A DNA stretch of 64,000 nt from Pseudomonas putida (GTDB taxonomy: Bacteria; Pseudomonadota; Gammaproteobacteria; Pseudomonadales; Pseudomonadaceae). The notes beneath the pieces are model-generated. The model was not told the origin of the DNA and made no database searches. It was given only the letters and a program-made list of their open reading frames with translations. The stretch covers positions 5,260,501 to 5,324,500 of the forward strand of contig NZ_CP016634.1 of the NCBI RefSeq assembly GCF_002741075.1, given 5' to 3'. Both the position numbers and the translations under genes were made by a program. Positions 32,060 through 41,523 of the stretch are shown in pieces (position 1 is the first letter of the stretch; every line of letters begins with the position of its first letter).

Positions 32060-34378
32060 ATGCCTGACGCCACTCGCCACCTCACGCTCCCCAATGGCCT
32101 GCAGCTTACCCTGCGCCATGCCCCGCATCTCAAACGCGCTGCCGCGGCCATCCGGGTGCATGCCGGCAGCCATGACGCTCCGGCGAAATGGCCGGGACTT
32201 GCGCACTTTCTCGAACACCTGTTCTTCCTCGGCACCGAACGTTTTCCCCTGGCAGACGGCCTGATGCGCTACGTGCAAGGCCTGGGTGGCCAGGTCAACG
32301 CCAGCACCCGTGAACGCACCACCGATTTCTTCTTCGAAGTCCCACCCCACGCATTGGCCGGAGGTCTGGAGCGTCTGTGCCAGATGCTGGCCGAGCCGGA
32401 TCTGAGCATCGAACGCCAACGCCGTGAGCGGGAAGTGATTCACGCAGAGTTCATCGCCTGGTCGCGCAACCTGCAAGCCCAACGGCAGTTCGCTCTGCTG
32501 CAGCGCGTGCCCCCGGGGCATCCGCTGCGCGGTTTCCACGCCGGCAATCGATACACCCTGGCCATCCAGGCACCCGCATTCCAGTTGGCGCTGCGCCAGT
32601 TCCATCAGCGCTTCTACCAGGGCGGACAAATGGCACTCAGCCTGTGCGGGCCACAGTCGCTGGACGATCTTCAATCCTTGGGCATGCGCTTTGGCCAGTT
32701 GCTCGCCACTGGCGAAGCTGTCTCGCAGGCTGTGCCACCGGCGCTTTTACAGCGTGCACAGCCAGCGCCTGTGCGGATCGATGATCGCCTGGACCTGCTA
32801 TTCGCCCACGAGCACCTGCCCCAAGGCGCCGAACCGGCCCTGGAATTGCTGCTCGCCTGCCTGAGCGACAACCGACCCGGCGGCTGGCTGGCCTATCTGC
32901 GCCAGCGCGGCTGGCTGCGCAGCTTCAAGGCCGAGCCCCTTTACGCCCATGCCGGGCAGTTGCTTTGGGCTGCCCAACTGCAAGTCAGCGAAGACGCCTC
33001 GCCAACCGAGATCCTGACCGCACTCTATGGCTGGCTGGGTTTTCTGCGCCAAGCCGATCACAGGGCCTTGAACCGCGAGCATGCCCACTTGCAGCAACGT
33101 CGCGCACAGGCCGCCAGTGCCTTGGAACTGGCGCGCCGGGATAGCACGGGCCAGCCTTTGCGCCAGCTCGATGAGACAGGACTAGAAGCCCTGCGGGCGC
33201 TGCTGAACAGCCTGCCGGTCCACAACCAAGGCCATTGGCAACTGCCGCCTGCCGAGCCGCTTTTGCTGCCAACACTTCCCCAACATGCGCAGACACCACT
33301 GCCTGTGAATCTGACGATCAGCTACAGCCTGCCAACTGCACGCCGATTCGCTGCCCTCTATCTGCGCTGGCAGGTCGCCTCCCCCTTGGGCCAACGCTTC
33401 CAAGCAGTGCTTGAGCACTCGATGCGCCCCTTGGTCGAGCGCGCCGAGCGGGCGTCGGTCCAGTTGGATTTCAGTACTGTCGGCACAAGCTGGCAATTGC
33501 GTTGCACAGGCGCACCAGAAGCCGTGATACGCCTGCTCTACGAAGCGCTCGCGCAGCTACGCCAACCCGCCATGGACGATTGGCAGTCCGCGCCAGCGCC
33601 CAAGCCTGCGCTGATACCGATCCGCGCCCTGCTCCAGGCACTGCCCGAGGCGATCCGCCGTGACAAACCTCAACCCTCCGATCACCGTACGCTGGACCAA
33701 GCCTTGCTTGACTCGACATGGCAAACAGCGCGCTGGCAGGGCTTGGCGGTGGGTTTTACCGATGCCGGACAATCAGCCCTGGCTGACGCGCTGCAAGGCA
33801 TGATGGGCAGGCCTGCCCCGCGCCACAGGCCGCCATCGCCCGAAGGTCGCCGTTGGCATGCGCTCCAGCCCTCAGGCAGCGAACAGGCACTGTTGCTGTT
33901 CTGTCCATTGCCCGCCCAGCAGCAAGCCGCCGGACGCCTGCTTGCCCATCTGTTGCAAGGCCCGTTTTACCAGCGGCTGCGTGTCGAATTGCAATTGGGC
34001 TATGCCGTGTTCAGTGCCTTTCGTCAGGTCGAGGGGCTCGGTGGCCTGCTCTTCGGCGTGCAATCGCCCCACGCCAGCCATGCACAGATCCTCAGCCATC
34101 TCTTGCACCTGCTGGCGCAGGACCTGCTGCTCGATCCACACGCCCGCGAGGCGCTCGCCGCTCAACTCGATGAACGCGCCATGAACAATGCCGAGGTCGC
34201 AGAGTGGGCATGGCAGACGTACCTGGCGATGGAAAGCGATGATCTTGCCGCGCTGAGACGGTCTATCCTGATGACAGAGCAAACGCATCTGGATCAGCTC
34301 AGGCATCACCTGCTGACAGCCGAGCATGGCTGGCTGTGCCTGGCCAATGCCCCGGCGCCGGATGCCCATTGGCACTGA
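32060..34378 (+). CDS. pqqF: PqqF, M16 zinc metallopeptidase of PQQ biosynthesis
   Basis: A 772-residue inverzincin (pitrilysin family) peptidase. The zinc motif HxxEH is H49-F-L-E-H53, with the downstream glutamate in the REREVIHAEF segment. N- and C-terminal M16 halves are present; the second lacks the metal site, as usual. PqqF is thought to help trim the modified PqqA peptide to release the Glu-Tyr product. It lies upstream of pqqA, as in P. putida. Cytoplasmic or periplasmic location cannot be judged; no signal peptide is seen. Confidence 0.92.
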   Translation: MPDATRHLTLPNGLQLTLRHAPHLKRAAAAIRVHAGSHDAPAKWPGLAHFLEHLFFLGTERFPLADGLMRYVQGLGGQVNASTRERTTDFFFEVPPHALAGGLERLCQMLAEPDLSIERQRREREVIHAEFIAWSRNLQAQRQFALLQRVPPGHPLRGFHAGNRYTLAIQAPAFQLALRQFHQRFYQGGQMALSLCGPQSLDDLQSLGMRFGQLLATGEAVSQAVPPALLQRAQPAPVRIDDRLDLLFAHEHLPQGAEPALELLLACLSDNRPGGWLAYLRQRGWLRSFKAEPLYAHAGQLLWAAQLQVSEDASPTEILTALYGWLGFLRQADHRALNREHAHLQQRRAQAASALELARRDSTGQPLRQLDETGLEALRALLNSLPVHNQGHWQLPPAEPLLLPTLPQHAQTPLPVNLTISYSLPTARRFAALYLRWQVASPLGQRFQAVLEHSMRPLVERAERASVQLDFSTVGTSWQLRCTGAPEAVIRLLYEALAQLRQPAMDDWQSAPAPKPALIPIRALLQALPEAIRRDKPQPSDHRTLDQALLDSTWQTARWQGLAVGFTDAGQSALADALQGMMGRPAPRHRPPSPEGRRWHALQPSGSEQALLLFCPLPAQQQAAGRLLAHLLQGPFYQRLRVELQLGYAVFSAFRQVEGLGGLLFGVQSPHASHAQILSHLLHLLAQDLLLDPHAREALAAQLDERAMNNAEVAEWAWQTYLAMESDDLAALRRSILMTEQTHLDQLRHHLLTAEHGWLCLANAPAPDAHWH

Positions 34379-34545
34379 ACACATTCGGATTGTTACGCAG
34401 AGTGCAATGGCACTTTTCGAATAATTAACCTTTCAGTACAAATTTTTCTTGTAAGATAGCGCAATCTCAGCCAATGGAACCTCCTTTCCCAGGCGGCGCC
34501 AAACAAGTAGCTGACCCCCAAACCTCATCCAGAAGGAGAACGTCC

Positions 34546-34617
34546 ATGTGGACCAAACCTGCTTACACTGACCTGCGTATCGGCTTCGAAGTGACCATGT
34601 ACTTCGCCAACCGCTAA
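34546..34617 (+). CDS. pqqA: PqqA, PQQ precursor peptide (23 residues)
   Basis: A 23-codon gene encoding [20 protein letters not shown] followed by ANR. PQQ is built from the Glu and Tyr in the conserved E-V-T-M-Y motif, here Glu16 and Tyr20, which PqqE cross-links. A strong ribosome-binding site (GAAGGAGAA) lies before the ATG. A TAAGAT at 34452-34457 is a possible -10. The hairpin that follows probably allows much more pqqA than pqqB-E mRNA. Confidence 0.97.
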
Positions 34618-34633
34618 GCATCGCTGCAATTCG

Positions 34634-34666
34634 ACGCCTCGGCCCGCCGGGGCGTTCGCGTTTTTT
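34634..34666 (+). terminator. Attenuator-like hairpin between pqqA and pqqB
   Basis: A 9-bp GC-rich stem (34634-34642 with 34647-34655, one G-T pair) with a four-base loop is followed after five bases by TTTTTT (34661-34666), between the pqqA stop and the pqqB ATG. Probably a leaky intrinsic terminator. Confidence 0.75.
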
Positions 34667-34695
34667 GGCAACGGTTTTTCGGATAGAGAGCAGCC

Positions 34696-35607
34696 ATGTA
34701 CATCCAGATTCTAGGCTCGGCCGCCGGCGGCGGGTTTCCCCAGTGGAACTGCAACTGCGCCAACTGCAAGGGCTACCGCGACGGCACCTTGCGCGCCACG
34801 GCGCGTACCCAGTCATCCATCGCGCTGTCGGACGATGGCGAGCACTGGATTCTGTGCAATGCCTCGCCGGACATCCGCGCCCAGCTCCAGGCCTTCGCGC
34901 CGATGCAGCCGGCCCGCGCATTGCGCGATACCGGCATCGACGCCATCGTCCTGCTCGACAGCCAGATCGACCACACCACCGGCCTGCTCAGCCTGCGCGA
35001 AGGCTGCCCGCACCCGGTCTGGTGCACCGAGATGGTCCACCAGGACCTGACCACTGGTTTTCCGCTGTTCAATATGCTCAGCCACTGGAATGGCGGCTTG
35101 GAGTGGAACCGTATCGAGCTTGAGGGCAGTTTCGTCATCCCGGCCTGCCCGAACCTCAGGTTTACCCCCTTCCCTTTGCGCAGCGCTGCACCGCCCTACT
35201 CACCGCACCGCTTCGACCCGCATCCAGGCGACAACCTCGGCCTGCTGGTCGAGGACCTGCGTACCGGCGGCAAGCTGTTCTATGCCCCGGGCCTTGGCCA
35301 GGTCGACGCCCCGTTGCTGAAGATGATGCACGGCGCCGACTGCCTGCTGGTCGACGGCACCCTGTGGGAGGATGATGAAATGCAGCGCCGCGGTGTCGGC
35401 ACCCGCACCGGCCGCGAGATGGGCCACCTGGCGCAGAACGGCCCCGGTGGCATGCTCGAGGTGCTGGATGGCTTCTCGCGTCAGCGCAAGGTGCTCATCC
35501 ACATCAACAACACCAACCCGATTCTCGATGAAGACTCACCCGAACGGGCCGAGGTCCAGCGCCGTGGCGTGGAAGTCGCCTTCGACGGCATGAGCATCGA
35601 GCTATAA
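34696..35607 (+). CDS. pqqB: PqqB, metallo-beta-lactamase-fold PQQ biosynthesis protein
   Basis: A 303-residue metallo-beta-lactamase-fold protein, proposed to hydroxylate the tyrosine moiety of the Glu-Tyr intermediate. It begins [20 protein letters not shown], with the zinc-site cysteines in NCNCANCKG, then [16 protein letters not shown] (a variant of the HxHxDH motif) and ends [17 protein letters not shown]-like repeat separates it from pqqC. Confidence 0.95.
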   Translation: MYIQILGSAAGGGFPQWNCNCANCKGYRDGTLRATARTQSSIALSDDGEHWILCNASPDIRAQLQAFAPMQPARALRDTGIDAIVLLDSQIDHTTGLLSLREGCPHPVWCTEMVHQDLTTGFPLFNMLSHWNGGLEWNRIELEGSFVIPACPNLRFTPFPLRSAAPPYSPHRFDPHPGDNLGLLVEDLRTGGKLFYAPGLGQVDAPLLKMMHGADCLLVDGTLWEDDEMQRRGVGTRTGREMGHLAQNGPGGMLEVLDGFSRQRKVLIHINNTNPILDEDSPERAEVQRRGVEVAFDGMSIEL

Positions 35608-35620
35608 CGGGGCTGCGCGG

Positions 35621-35659
35621 CCCTCTGTAGGAGCAGGTTTACCCGTTCCTACAGGGGGC
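35621..35659. repeat. REP-like palindrome between pqqB and pqqC
   Basis: CTGTAGGA (35625-35632) and TCCTACAG (35647-35654) are perfect inverted arms, extendable outward by three G-C pairs past a wobble. The middle reads GCAGGTTTACCCGT, close to the GCGGGTTTACCCGC core of P. putida REP elements. Confidence 0.75.
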
Positions 35660-35696
35660 GAAGTCAGCCGCCAGTGCGTTCTATGGGAGTCAATTG

Positions 35697-36452
35697 ATGA
35701 ACGATGCACCCCCCATGTCCCCTGCCGAGTTCGAGCAGGCCCTGCGCGCCAAGGGCGCCTACTACCACATCCACCACCCCTACCACGTGGCGATGTACGA
35801 AGGCCGTGCCACCCGCGAGCAGATCCAGGGCTGGGTGGCCAACCGCTTCTACTACCAGGTCAACATCCCGATGAAGGATGCGGCGATCCTGGCCAACTGC
35901 CCGGACCGCGAAGTGCGCCGCGAGTGGATCCAGCGCCTGCTCGACCATGATGGCGCCCCGGGCGAGGACGGCGGGATCGAAGCGTGGCTGCGCCTGGGCC
36001 AAGCCGTGGGCCTGGACCCGGACCAATTGCGTTCACAGGAACTGGTACTGCCCGGCGTACGCTTTGCCGTGGATGCCTACGTCAACTTCGCCCGCCGCGC
36101 CAGTTGGCAGGAGGCCGCCAGCAGCTCGCTGACCGAGCTGTTCGCCCCGCAGATCCACCAGTCGCGCCTGGACAGCTGGCCCACGCACTACCCTTGGATC
36201 GACCCGGCCGGCTACGAGTACTTCCGCACCCGCCTGGGCCAGGCCCGGCGCGACGTGGAGCACGGCCTGTCGATCACCCTGCAGCACTACACGACCCGCG
36301 AAGGGCAGGAGCGCATGCTGGAGATCCTGCAATTCAAGCTGGATATCCTCTGGAGCATGCTCGATGCCATGAGCATGGCCTATGAACTGAACCGCCCGCC
36401 CTACCACACCGTCACAAGTGAGCGGGTCTGGCACAAGGGGATCGCCCTATGA
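35697..36452 (+). CDS. pqqC: PqqC, pyrroloquinoline-quinone synthase
   Basis: PqqC (251 residues) is the cofactor-free oxidase that closes the ring and oxidises AHQQ to PQQ. It is an all-helical TenA-like protein; typical segments are [34 protein letters not shown] and [20 protein letters not shown], which contain active-site histidines, arginine and tyrosine. The ATG at 35697 is best (GGGAG upstream); a TTG directly before it is also possible. The stop overlaps pqqD by ATGA. Confidence 0.96.
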   Translation: MNDAPPMSPAEFEQALRAKGAYYHIHHPYHVAMYEGRATREQIQGWVANRFYYQVNIPMKDAAILANCPDREVRREWIQRLLDHDGAPGEDGGIEAWLRLGQAVGLDPDQLRSQELVLPGVRFAVDAYVNFARRASWQEAASSSLTELFAPQIHQSRLDSWPTHYPWIDPAGYEYFRTRLGQARRDVEHGLSITLQHYTTREGQERMLEILQFKLDILWSMLDAMSMAYELNRPPYHTVTSERVWHKGIAL

Positions 36453-36724
36453 GTTTCGACCGCACGCAAGTCCCCGCCTGGCGTCCGGGCTATCGTTTCC
36501 AGTACGAGCCTGCGCAGAAAGGCCATGTCCTGCTGTACCCCGAGGGCATGATCAAGCTCAATGAAAGCGCCGGCCTGATCGGTGCGCTGATCGACGGTGA
36601 GCGCGATGTGGCGGCGATCATCGCCGAGCTTGAGCGGCAGTTCCCCGGTGTCCCGGAAGTGGCCGACGACATCGAGCAGTTCATGGAGGTGGCCCGTGCC
36701 GAACACTGGATCGTCCTCGCCTGA
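36449..36724 (+). CDS. pqqD: PqqD, PqqA peptide chaperone
   Basis: A 91-residue RiPP recognition element that binds PqqA and presents it to PqqE. The sequence has the family pattern [42 protein letters not shown] and a C-terminal helix [18 protein letters not shown]. Coupled to pqqC (ATGA) and overlapping the pqqE start by 29 bp, so PqqD and PqqE are probably made together. Confidence 0.95.
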   Translation: MSFDRTQVPAWRPGYRFQYEPAQKGHVLLYPEGMIKLNESAGLIGALIDGERDVAAIIAELERQFPGVPEVADDIEQFMEVARAEHWIVLA

Positions 36725-37856
36725 GGTACCGGCCAAACCCGAAGTCGGCCTGCCGCTGTGGCTGCTCGCCGAGCTGACCTACCGCTGCCCACTGCAATGC
36801 CCGTACTGCTCCAACCCGCTGGACTTCGCCGCACAGGGCCAGGAGCTCACCACCGAGCAGTGGTTCCGGGTGATGGCCGAGGCCCGCGAACTGGGTGCGG
36901 CCCAATTGGGCTTCTCCGGTGGCGAGCCGCTGGTGCGCCAGGATCTGGCCGAGCTGATCGGCGAGGCCCGGCGCCTGGGCTACTACACCAACCTGATCAC
37001 CTCCGGCATCGGACTGACCGAACAGAAGATCGCAGACTTCCGCCAGGCCGGCCTGGACCATATCCAGATCAGCTTCCAGGCCAGCGACGAGCAGGTGAAC
37101 AACCTGCTGGCCGGCTCGAAGAAAGCCTTCGCCCAGAAACTCGAGATGGCCCGGGCGGTGAAAGCCCATGGCTACCCGATGGTGCTCAACTTCGTCACCC
37201 ACCGGCACAACATCGACAAGATCGAGCGCATCATCGAGCTGTGCATCGCCCTGGAGGCGGACTTCGTCGAACTCGCCACCTGCCAGTTCTACGGCTGGGC
37301 GCACTTGAACCGCCTGGGCCTACTGCCAACCCGTGAACAATTGGAGCGGGCCGAGCGCATCACCAATATGTACCGCGACAAGCTCAAGGCCGCCGGCAAT
37401 CCGTGCAAACTGATCTTCGTCACCCCGGACTACTACGAGGAGCGTCCCAAGGCCTGCATGAACGGCTGGGGCAGCCTGTTCCTGACCATCACGCCCGACG
37501 GCACCGCGTTGCCGTGCCATGGCGCGCGTCAGCTGCCGGTGCGCTTCCCCAACGTGCGCGACCACGACCTGCGGCACATCTGGTACGACTCCTTCGGCTT
37601 CAACCGCTTCCGTGGCTACGATTGGATGCCAGAGCCCTGCCGCTCGTGCGGCGAAAAGGAAAAGGACTTCGGCGGCTGCCGTTGCCAGGCCTTCATGCTC
37701 ACAGGCGATGCCAGCAACGCCGACCCGGTGTGCGCCAAATCCCCCGAACACGGCATCATTCTCAAGGCCCGTGAAGAAGCGCAAACCGCCCAGTTGACCA
37801 TCGAAGAGATGACCTTCCGCAATGAGCGCAATTCCCGAATCATCACCCGCGGCTGA
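36696..37856 (+). CDS. pqqE: PqqE, radical SAM PqqA cross-linking enzyme
   Basis: A 386-residue radical SAM enzyme that forms the C-C bond between Glu and Tyr of PqqA, the first step of PQQ synthesis. The SAM [4Fe-4S] motif is Cys31-Cys35-Cys38 ([10 protein letters not shown]). The C-terminal SPASM region has [18 protein letters not shown] and [18 protein letters not shown] for auxiliary clusters. The start is most likely GTG at 36696, with GGAGG six bases upstream, inside pqqD; an ATG at 36597 would read pqqD sequence out of frame. Confidence 0.94.
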   Translation: MPNTGSSSPEVPAKPEVGLPLWLLAELTYRCPLQCPYCSNPLDFAAQGQELTTEQWFRVMAEARELGAAQLGFSGGEPLVRQDLAELIGEARRLGYYTNLITSGIGLTEQKIADFRQAGLDHIQISFQASDEQVNNLLAGSKKAFAQKLEMARAVKAHGYPMVLNFVTHRHNIDKIERIIELCIALEADFVELATCQFYGWAHLNRLGLLPTREQLERAERITNMYRDKLKAAGNPCKLIFVTPDYYEERPKACMNGWGSLFLTITPDGTALPCHGARQLPVRFPNVRDHDLRHIWYDSFGFNRFRGYDWMPEPCRSCGEKEKDFGGCRCQAFMLTGDASNADPVCAKSPEHGIILKAREEAQTAQLTIEEMTFRNERNSRIITRG

Positions 37857-39654
37857 CTTCAGCGCGGCCCAGGCGGTCGCTGCCAGCACCGATTTCGCCG
37901 AACTGAAGGTCGGTGCCAGCGGCGTGTTCTGGAACGAGTTCCGCCCCGCCGATGGCGCCTGCCGTCTCTGGCACTGGCGCAATGAGCAGGCCCACTGCCT
38001 GACGCCAGACGGTTTCAGCGCGCGCAGCCGCGTCTATGAATACGGCGGCGGCAGTTTCTGCCTCGGCGGCGACGGCGTGGTCTTCGTCAATGAGGCGGAC
38101 CAGCAGCTCTATACCCAGGCCCTCGATGGCGCCCCACCGCGCCCGTTGACCCAAGACCGGCAGTGCCGCTACGGCGATGTGCTATGGCATGAGGGGTGGG
38201 TGCTGGCGGTCGAGGAGCAGCATGGCAGGTCGGTCGAACACCGGCTCGTGGCCATCGGGCCAGAGGGCCGCGAGGTGTTGGCCGAAGGGGCGGACTTCTA
38301 TGCCTCGCCCACCCTCAGCGAAGACGGACAGCGCCTGGCCTGGATCGAGTGGGACCGCCCCGCGCAGCCCTGGACCCGCACCCGCCTGATGTGCCGGGCG
38401 CGCGGCAGTGATGGCCACTGGGGGGCGGCGCTCTGCCTGGCAGGCGACGGCGAGCAGGCCGTGTCGCTTCAGCAACCACGTTTCGATGCCCGGGGCCTGC
38501 TTCATTGCCTCTCTGACTTCAACGGCTTCTGGCAGCCCTGGGGTGAACTCGATGGCCGTTGGCAAGCCTTGCCCGCCGCAGCCGCTGATCATGCCGCCGC
38601 ACCTTGGCAACTGGGTGCCAGCACTTGGCTACCAACGGGCCCGCAGGCGTACCTGGCCAGTTGGTTCGAAGATGGGTTCGGGCTCTTGGGGCTGTACGAC
38701 GAAGACGGTCAGGTCCAGCGTTTGGGGCACGAATACACGCGCTTTCGCAGCCTCGCCCTGGATGCCGGGCATGTCTACGCCATCGCCGCCTCGCCCCTGA
38801 ACCCACCGGCTGTCGTTGCCTTCGACCGGCACACCGGCCAGAGCAGGGTGCTGGCGGGCGGTGGGCTTGCGCTGCCTGCCGAGCGGATCAGTCGCCCGCG
38901 TCCGCTCCACTACCCCAGTGGCGAGGGCCAGGCCCACGGGTTCTTCTACCCCGCAATCGGCGCCAAAGACCCTTCACCGCTGGTGGTGTTCATCCATGGT
39001 GGACCGACCTCGGCCTGCTACCCGGTGTTCGATGCACGTATCCAGTACTGGGCCCAGCGCGGCTTCGCCGTGGCCGACCTCAACTACCGCGGCAGCACCG
39101 GCTATGGCCGCGCCTATCGCCAGGCGCTGCACCACAACTGGGGCGAACTCGATGTGCAGGATGCCTGCGCCGCCGTCGAGCATCTGGCCACGCTCGGCCT
39201 GATCGACCCGCGCCAGGCTTTCATCCGCGGCGGCAGTGCCGGGGGCTACACCACACTCTGCGCCCTGGCCTTTCATGACGTGTTCCGAGCAGGCGCGAGC
39301 CTCTACGGGGTCAGCGACCCGGTCGCCCTCGACCAGGCCACCCACAAGTTCGAAGGCGACTACCTGGGATGGCTGATCGGTGATCCGCAACGCGACCACG
39401 AACGCTACCGCCAGCGCACGCCATTGCTGCATGCTGAGCGGATCAAGGTGCCGGTGATCTTCTTCCAGGGCGAGCTGGACGCCGTGGTGGTACCCGAGCA
39501 GACCCGCGCCATGCTGGCCGCCCTCAAGGCCAACGGCATCGCAGCCGAGGGGCACTTCTATGCCGGTGAGCGGCATGGGCTGCGCAAGGCGCAGAACCTG
39601 GCGCACGCCCTGGAAGCAGAATGGAAATTCTATTGCCGGGTACTGGGGCGATAG
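37822..39654 (+). CDS. pqqH: S9 family prolyl-oligopeptidase-type peptidase linked to PQQ genes
   Basis: A 610-residue protein with a beta-propeller-like N-terminal two-thirds and a C-terminal alpha/beta hydrolase domain. The likely catalytic triad is Ser472 (GGSAGGY), Asp553 ([11 protein letters not shown]) and His585 (GERHGLRK). The gene overlaps pqqE by 35 bp, so it belongs to the operon; P. aeruginosa has an equivalent called pqqH after pqqE. It may process PqqA-derived peptides. That role is inference. The start lacks a strong ribosome-binding site, consistent with coupling. Confidence 0.85.
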   Translation: MSAIPESSPAADFSAAQAVAASTDFAELKVGASGVFWNEFRPADGACRLWHWRNEQAHCLTPDGFSARSRVYEYGGGSFCLGGDGVVFVNEADQQLYTQALDGAPPRPLTQDRQCRYGDVLWHEGWVLAVEEQHGRSVEHRLVAIGPEGREVLAEGADFYASPTLSEDGQRLAWIEWDRPAQPWTRTRLMCRARGSDGHWGAALCLAGDGEQAVSLQQPRFDARGLLHCLSDFNGFWQPWGELDGRWQALPAAAADHAAAPWQLGASTWLPTGPQAYLASWFEDGFGLLGLYDEDGQVQRLGHEYTRFRSLALDAGHVYAIAASPLNPPAVVAFDRHTGQSRVLAGGGLALPAERISRPRPLHYPSGEGQAHGFFYPAIGAKDPSPLVVFIHGGPTSACYPVFDARIQYWAQRGFAVADLNYRGSTGYGRAYRQALHHNWGELDVQDACAAVEHLATLGLIDPRQAFIRGGSAGGYTTLCALAFHDVFRAGASLYGVSDPVALDQATHKFEGDYLGWLIGDPQRDHERYRQRTPLLHAERIKVPVIFFQGELDAVVVPEQTRAMLAALKANGIAAEGHFYAGERHGLRKAQNLAHALEAEWKFYCRVLGR

Positions 39655-39734
39655 ACATCGGAGGTCTTTACGAGTGAGGCCGCGTCCACAGGACTGGCGA
39701 TACCCCCTGTCGGTACGGGCCCACCCGTGAAGTG

Positions 39735-39893
39735 TCAGCGCTTGGCGATGATGTACACCGCATGCACGATGCCCGGAATGTAGCCCAGCAACGTCAATAG
39801 GATGTTCAGCCAGAACGCGCCGCCGAACCCGACCTGGAGGAACACGCCCAGCGGCGGCAGGATGATGGCGATGATGATGCGGATGAAATCCAT
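39735..39893 (-). CDS. YqaE/Pmp3 family small membrane protein
   Basis: A 52-residue protein with two transmembrane helices: MDFIRIIIAIILPPLGVFLQ and ILLTLLGYIPGIVHAVYIIA, the hallmark PPLGVFLQ and IPGIVHAVYII motifs of the Pmp3/YqaE (UPF0057) family. Relatives affect membrane potential under salt or cold stress. The ATG at 39893 has CAGGAGAG upstream; longer in-frame starts lack the family pattern. Confidence 0.92.
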   Translation of the reverse strand: MDFIRIIIAIILPPLGVFLQVGFGGAFWLNILLTLLGYIPGIVHAVYIIAKR

Positions 39894-39966
39894 GGTTGTC
39901 TCTCCTGGAAGGGTTTCAAAAGAGACTAGCTGCACCGCGTCAGGGTTCCACGGCCAAGCGCCAGGC

Positions 39967-40006
39967 AAAAAAAACGCCCCGAGCCAAAAACTGCTGGCCA
40001 AGGGCG
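39967..40006 (-). terminator. Intrinsic terminator of the class III aminotransferase gene
   Basis: Read on the minus strand, an imperfect stem (CGCCC.TGGC with GCCA.GGGCG) is followed by eight Ts (39974-39967). It lies about 50 bases after the aminotransferase stop. Confidence 0.65.
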
Positions 40007-40057
40007 ATGCGCAGGAACGCGAGACGGTTCGTTGAAATTCGTGTCGCCGGGGGTCGG

Positions 40058-41335
40058 TCAGGCCGACACCTCGCGGCGACTGTGTTGCTGGGCATGCAGG
40101 CGGGCAAAAGCGCGGGCCAAGCGCAGGAGCATCTCGTCGATGTTGCCCTTGCTCACAGTCAGCGCTGGCGAGAAACGCACCACATCGGCCTGCGGCGCAT
40201 TGAGCAGCAGTCCCTCATGCAGCGCTGCCTCGACCAGCTCACGAGCCAGGTCCTCGTGCAACTGCAGCGCCCAGAGCAGCCCTTGGCCACGCACTTCGCC
40301 CTGCCCATAGCGACCGGCCAGGCGGCTGAGGCCTTCGCGCAGATGCCGGCCGCTGTCCTGCACCTGTTCGAAGAAGCCTGGCTCCAGCACGGTCTCAAGG
40401 ACGGCAAGGCCGGCCGCGCTCATCAGCGCGTTGCCGTGATGGCTCCCCTCAAGCTCCCCCGGTTCGGCGCAGCATGCACTGCCCCGGGCCAGCAATGCCG
40501 CAAGTGGCACGCCGCCACCCAGGCCTTTGCCCAAGGTGATGATGTCGGCGCGTACGCCATAGGTCTGCTCGGCGAGCAAGGCGCCACAACGGCCGATGCC
40601 CGTCTGCACTTCGTCGAGAATCAGCAGGATGCCCAGCTCGCGGCACAAGCGCTCGACCCCTTGCAGATACTCACGAGTCGCCGGGATTACCCCCGCTTCG
40701 CCCTGGATCGGCTCGAGCATGATCGCCACGGTGCGCGAATCCACGGCCGCGTGCAGAGCGGCCAGGTCGTTGAACGGCACCTTGCTGAAACCTGGCAGGC
40801 CGGGCTCACAGCGGTTGCAGGGCAGCGGGTCGGAGGCCGACAGCGCACCCAGGCTGCGCCCATGGCAGGCCTGATTGGCGGTGATGATGTGATAGGCGCC
40901 GTTGCGGTGCAGTTGACCCCATTTGCGCGCCAGCTTGATGGCGCCCTCACAGGCTTCGGCGCCGCTGTTGAGCAGGTAGGCCTGATCGCTGCCGGTGCTC
41001 TGACAGAGGCGATCGACCAGGCTCAGCAAACCACGGCTGTGGAACCCTGCACCTGGGTTGATCAACGCCTGGGCCTGGTTGCCCAGCGCCTTGACCAGCA
41101 CGCTGGGGCTGTGTCCCAGGCTGTTGACGGCGCAGCCCTGGGTGAAGTCCAGGTACGCGTGCCCCTGGTTGTCCCACAGCCAGGAGCCCTGCCCCCGCAC
41201 GAAGACCTGAGGTGCCCGCTCGGCGCTGGGCATCAGCCGCTCGCGAGACGGCTCCGAAGGCACCGGCGCGCTCACCGGAGCAGGCTTGGGCTCGGCAGCG
41301 GCAGGGGCCGAACGGCGCAGGTTGAACAGGTTCAT
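40058..41335 (-). CDS. Class III PLP-dependent aminotransferase (acetylornithine aminotransferase-like)
   Basis: A 425-residue fold-type I aminotransferase. Family signatures are AYLDFTQGCAVNSLGHS, LLNSGAEACEGAIKLAR, LILDEVQTGIGRCG and the PLP-lysine in ITLGKGLGGGVPLAA (Lys270). It resembles ArgD but has a proline/alanine-rich N-terminal extension of about 40 residues, so the in vivo substrate (acetylornithine or another omega-amino compound) is uncertain. The start at 41335 (MNLFNLRRSA) is favoured; a frame open further upstream lacks similarity. Divergent from a LysR gene, a likely regulator. Confidence 0.85.
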   Translation of the reverse strand: MNLFNLRRSAPAAAEPKPAPVSAPVPSEPSRERLMPSAERAPQVFVRGQGSWLWDNQGHAYLDFTQGCAVNSLGHSPSVLVKALGNQAQALINPGAGFHSRGLLSLVDRLCQSTGSDQAYLLNSGAEACEGAIKLARKWGQLHRNGAYHIITANQACHGRSLGALSASDPLPCNRCEPGLPGFSKVPFNDLAALHAAVDSRTVAIMLEPIQGEAGVIPATREYLQGVERLCRELGILLILDEVQTGIGRCGALLAEQTYGVRADIITLGKGLGGGVPLAALLARGSACCAEPGELEGSHHGNALMSAAGLAVLETVLEPGFFEQVQDSGRHLREGLSRLAGRYGQGEVRGQGLLWALQLHEDLARELVEAALHEGLLLNAPQADVVRFSPALTVSKGNIDEMLLRLARAFARLHAQQHSRREVSA

Positions 41336-41523
41336 CGGGGCTCCAGCCAATCTTGGGCAGGGTTGGCAGCGGTTTATTTTGCCGTGCCTATCAAAAGTGT
41401 TTTTCTCCGAGGGTAACAATCGGCTTTATGAGCGCTGTAACCCGTTGGAATACGGCGATAGACTAGGCTTCCAGCCGGCCTACGGCCATTCCGTTTTTCC
41501 AGCTTTTTCGATAAGTAAACCTT

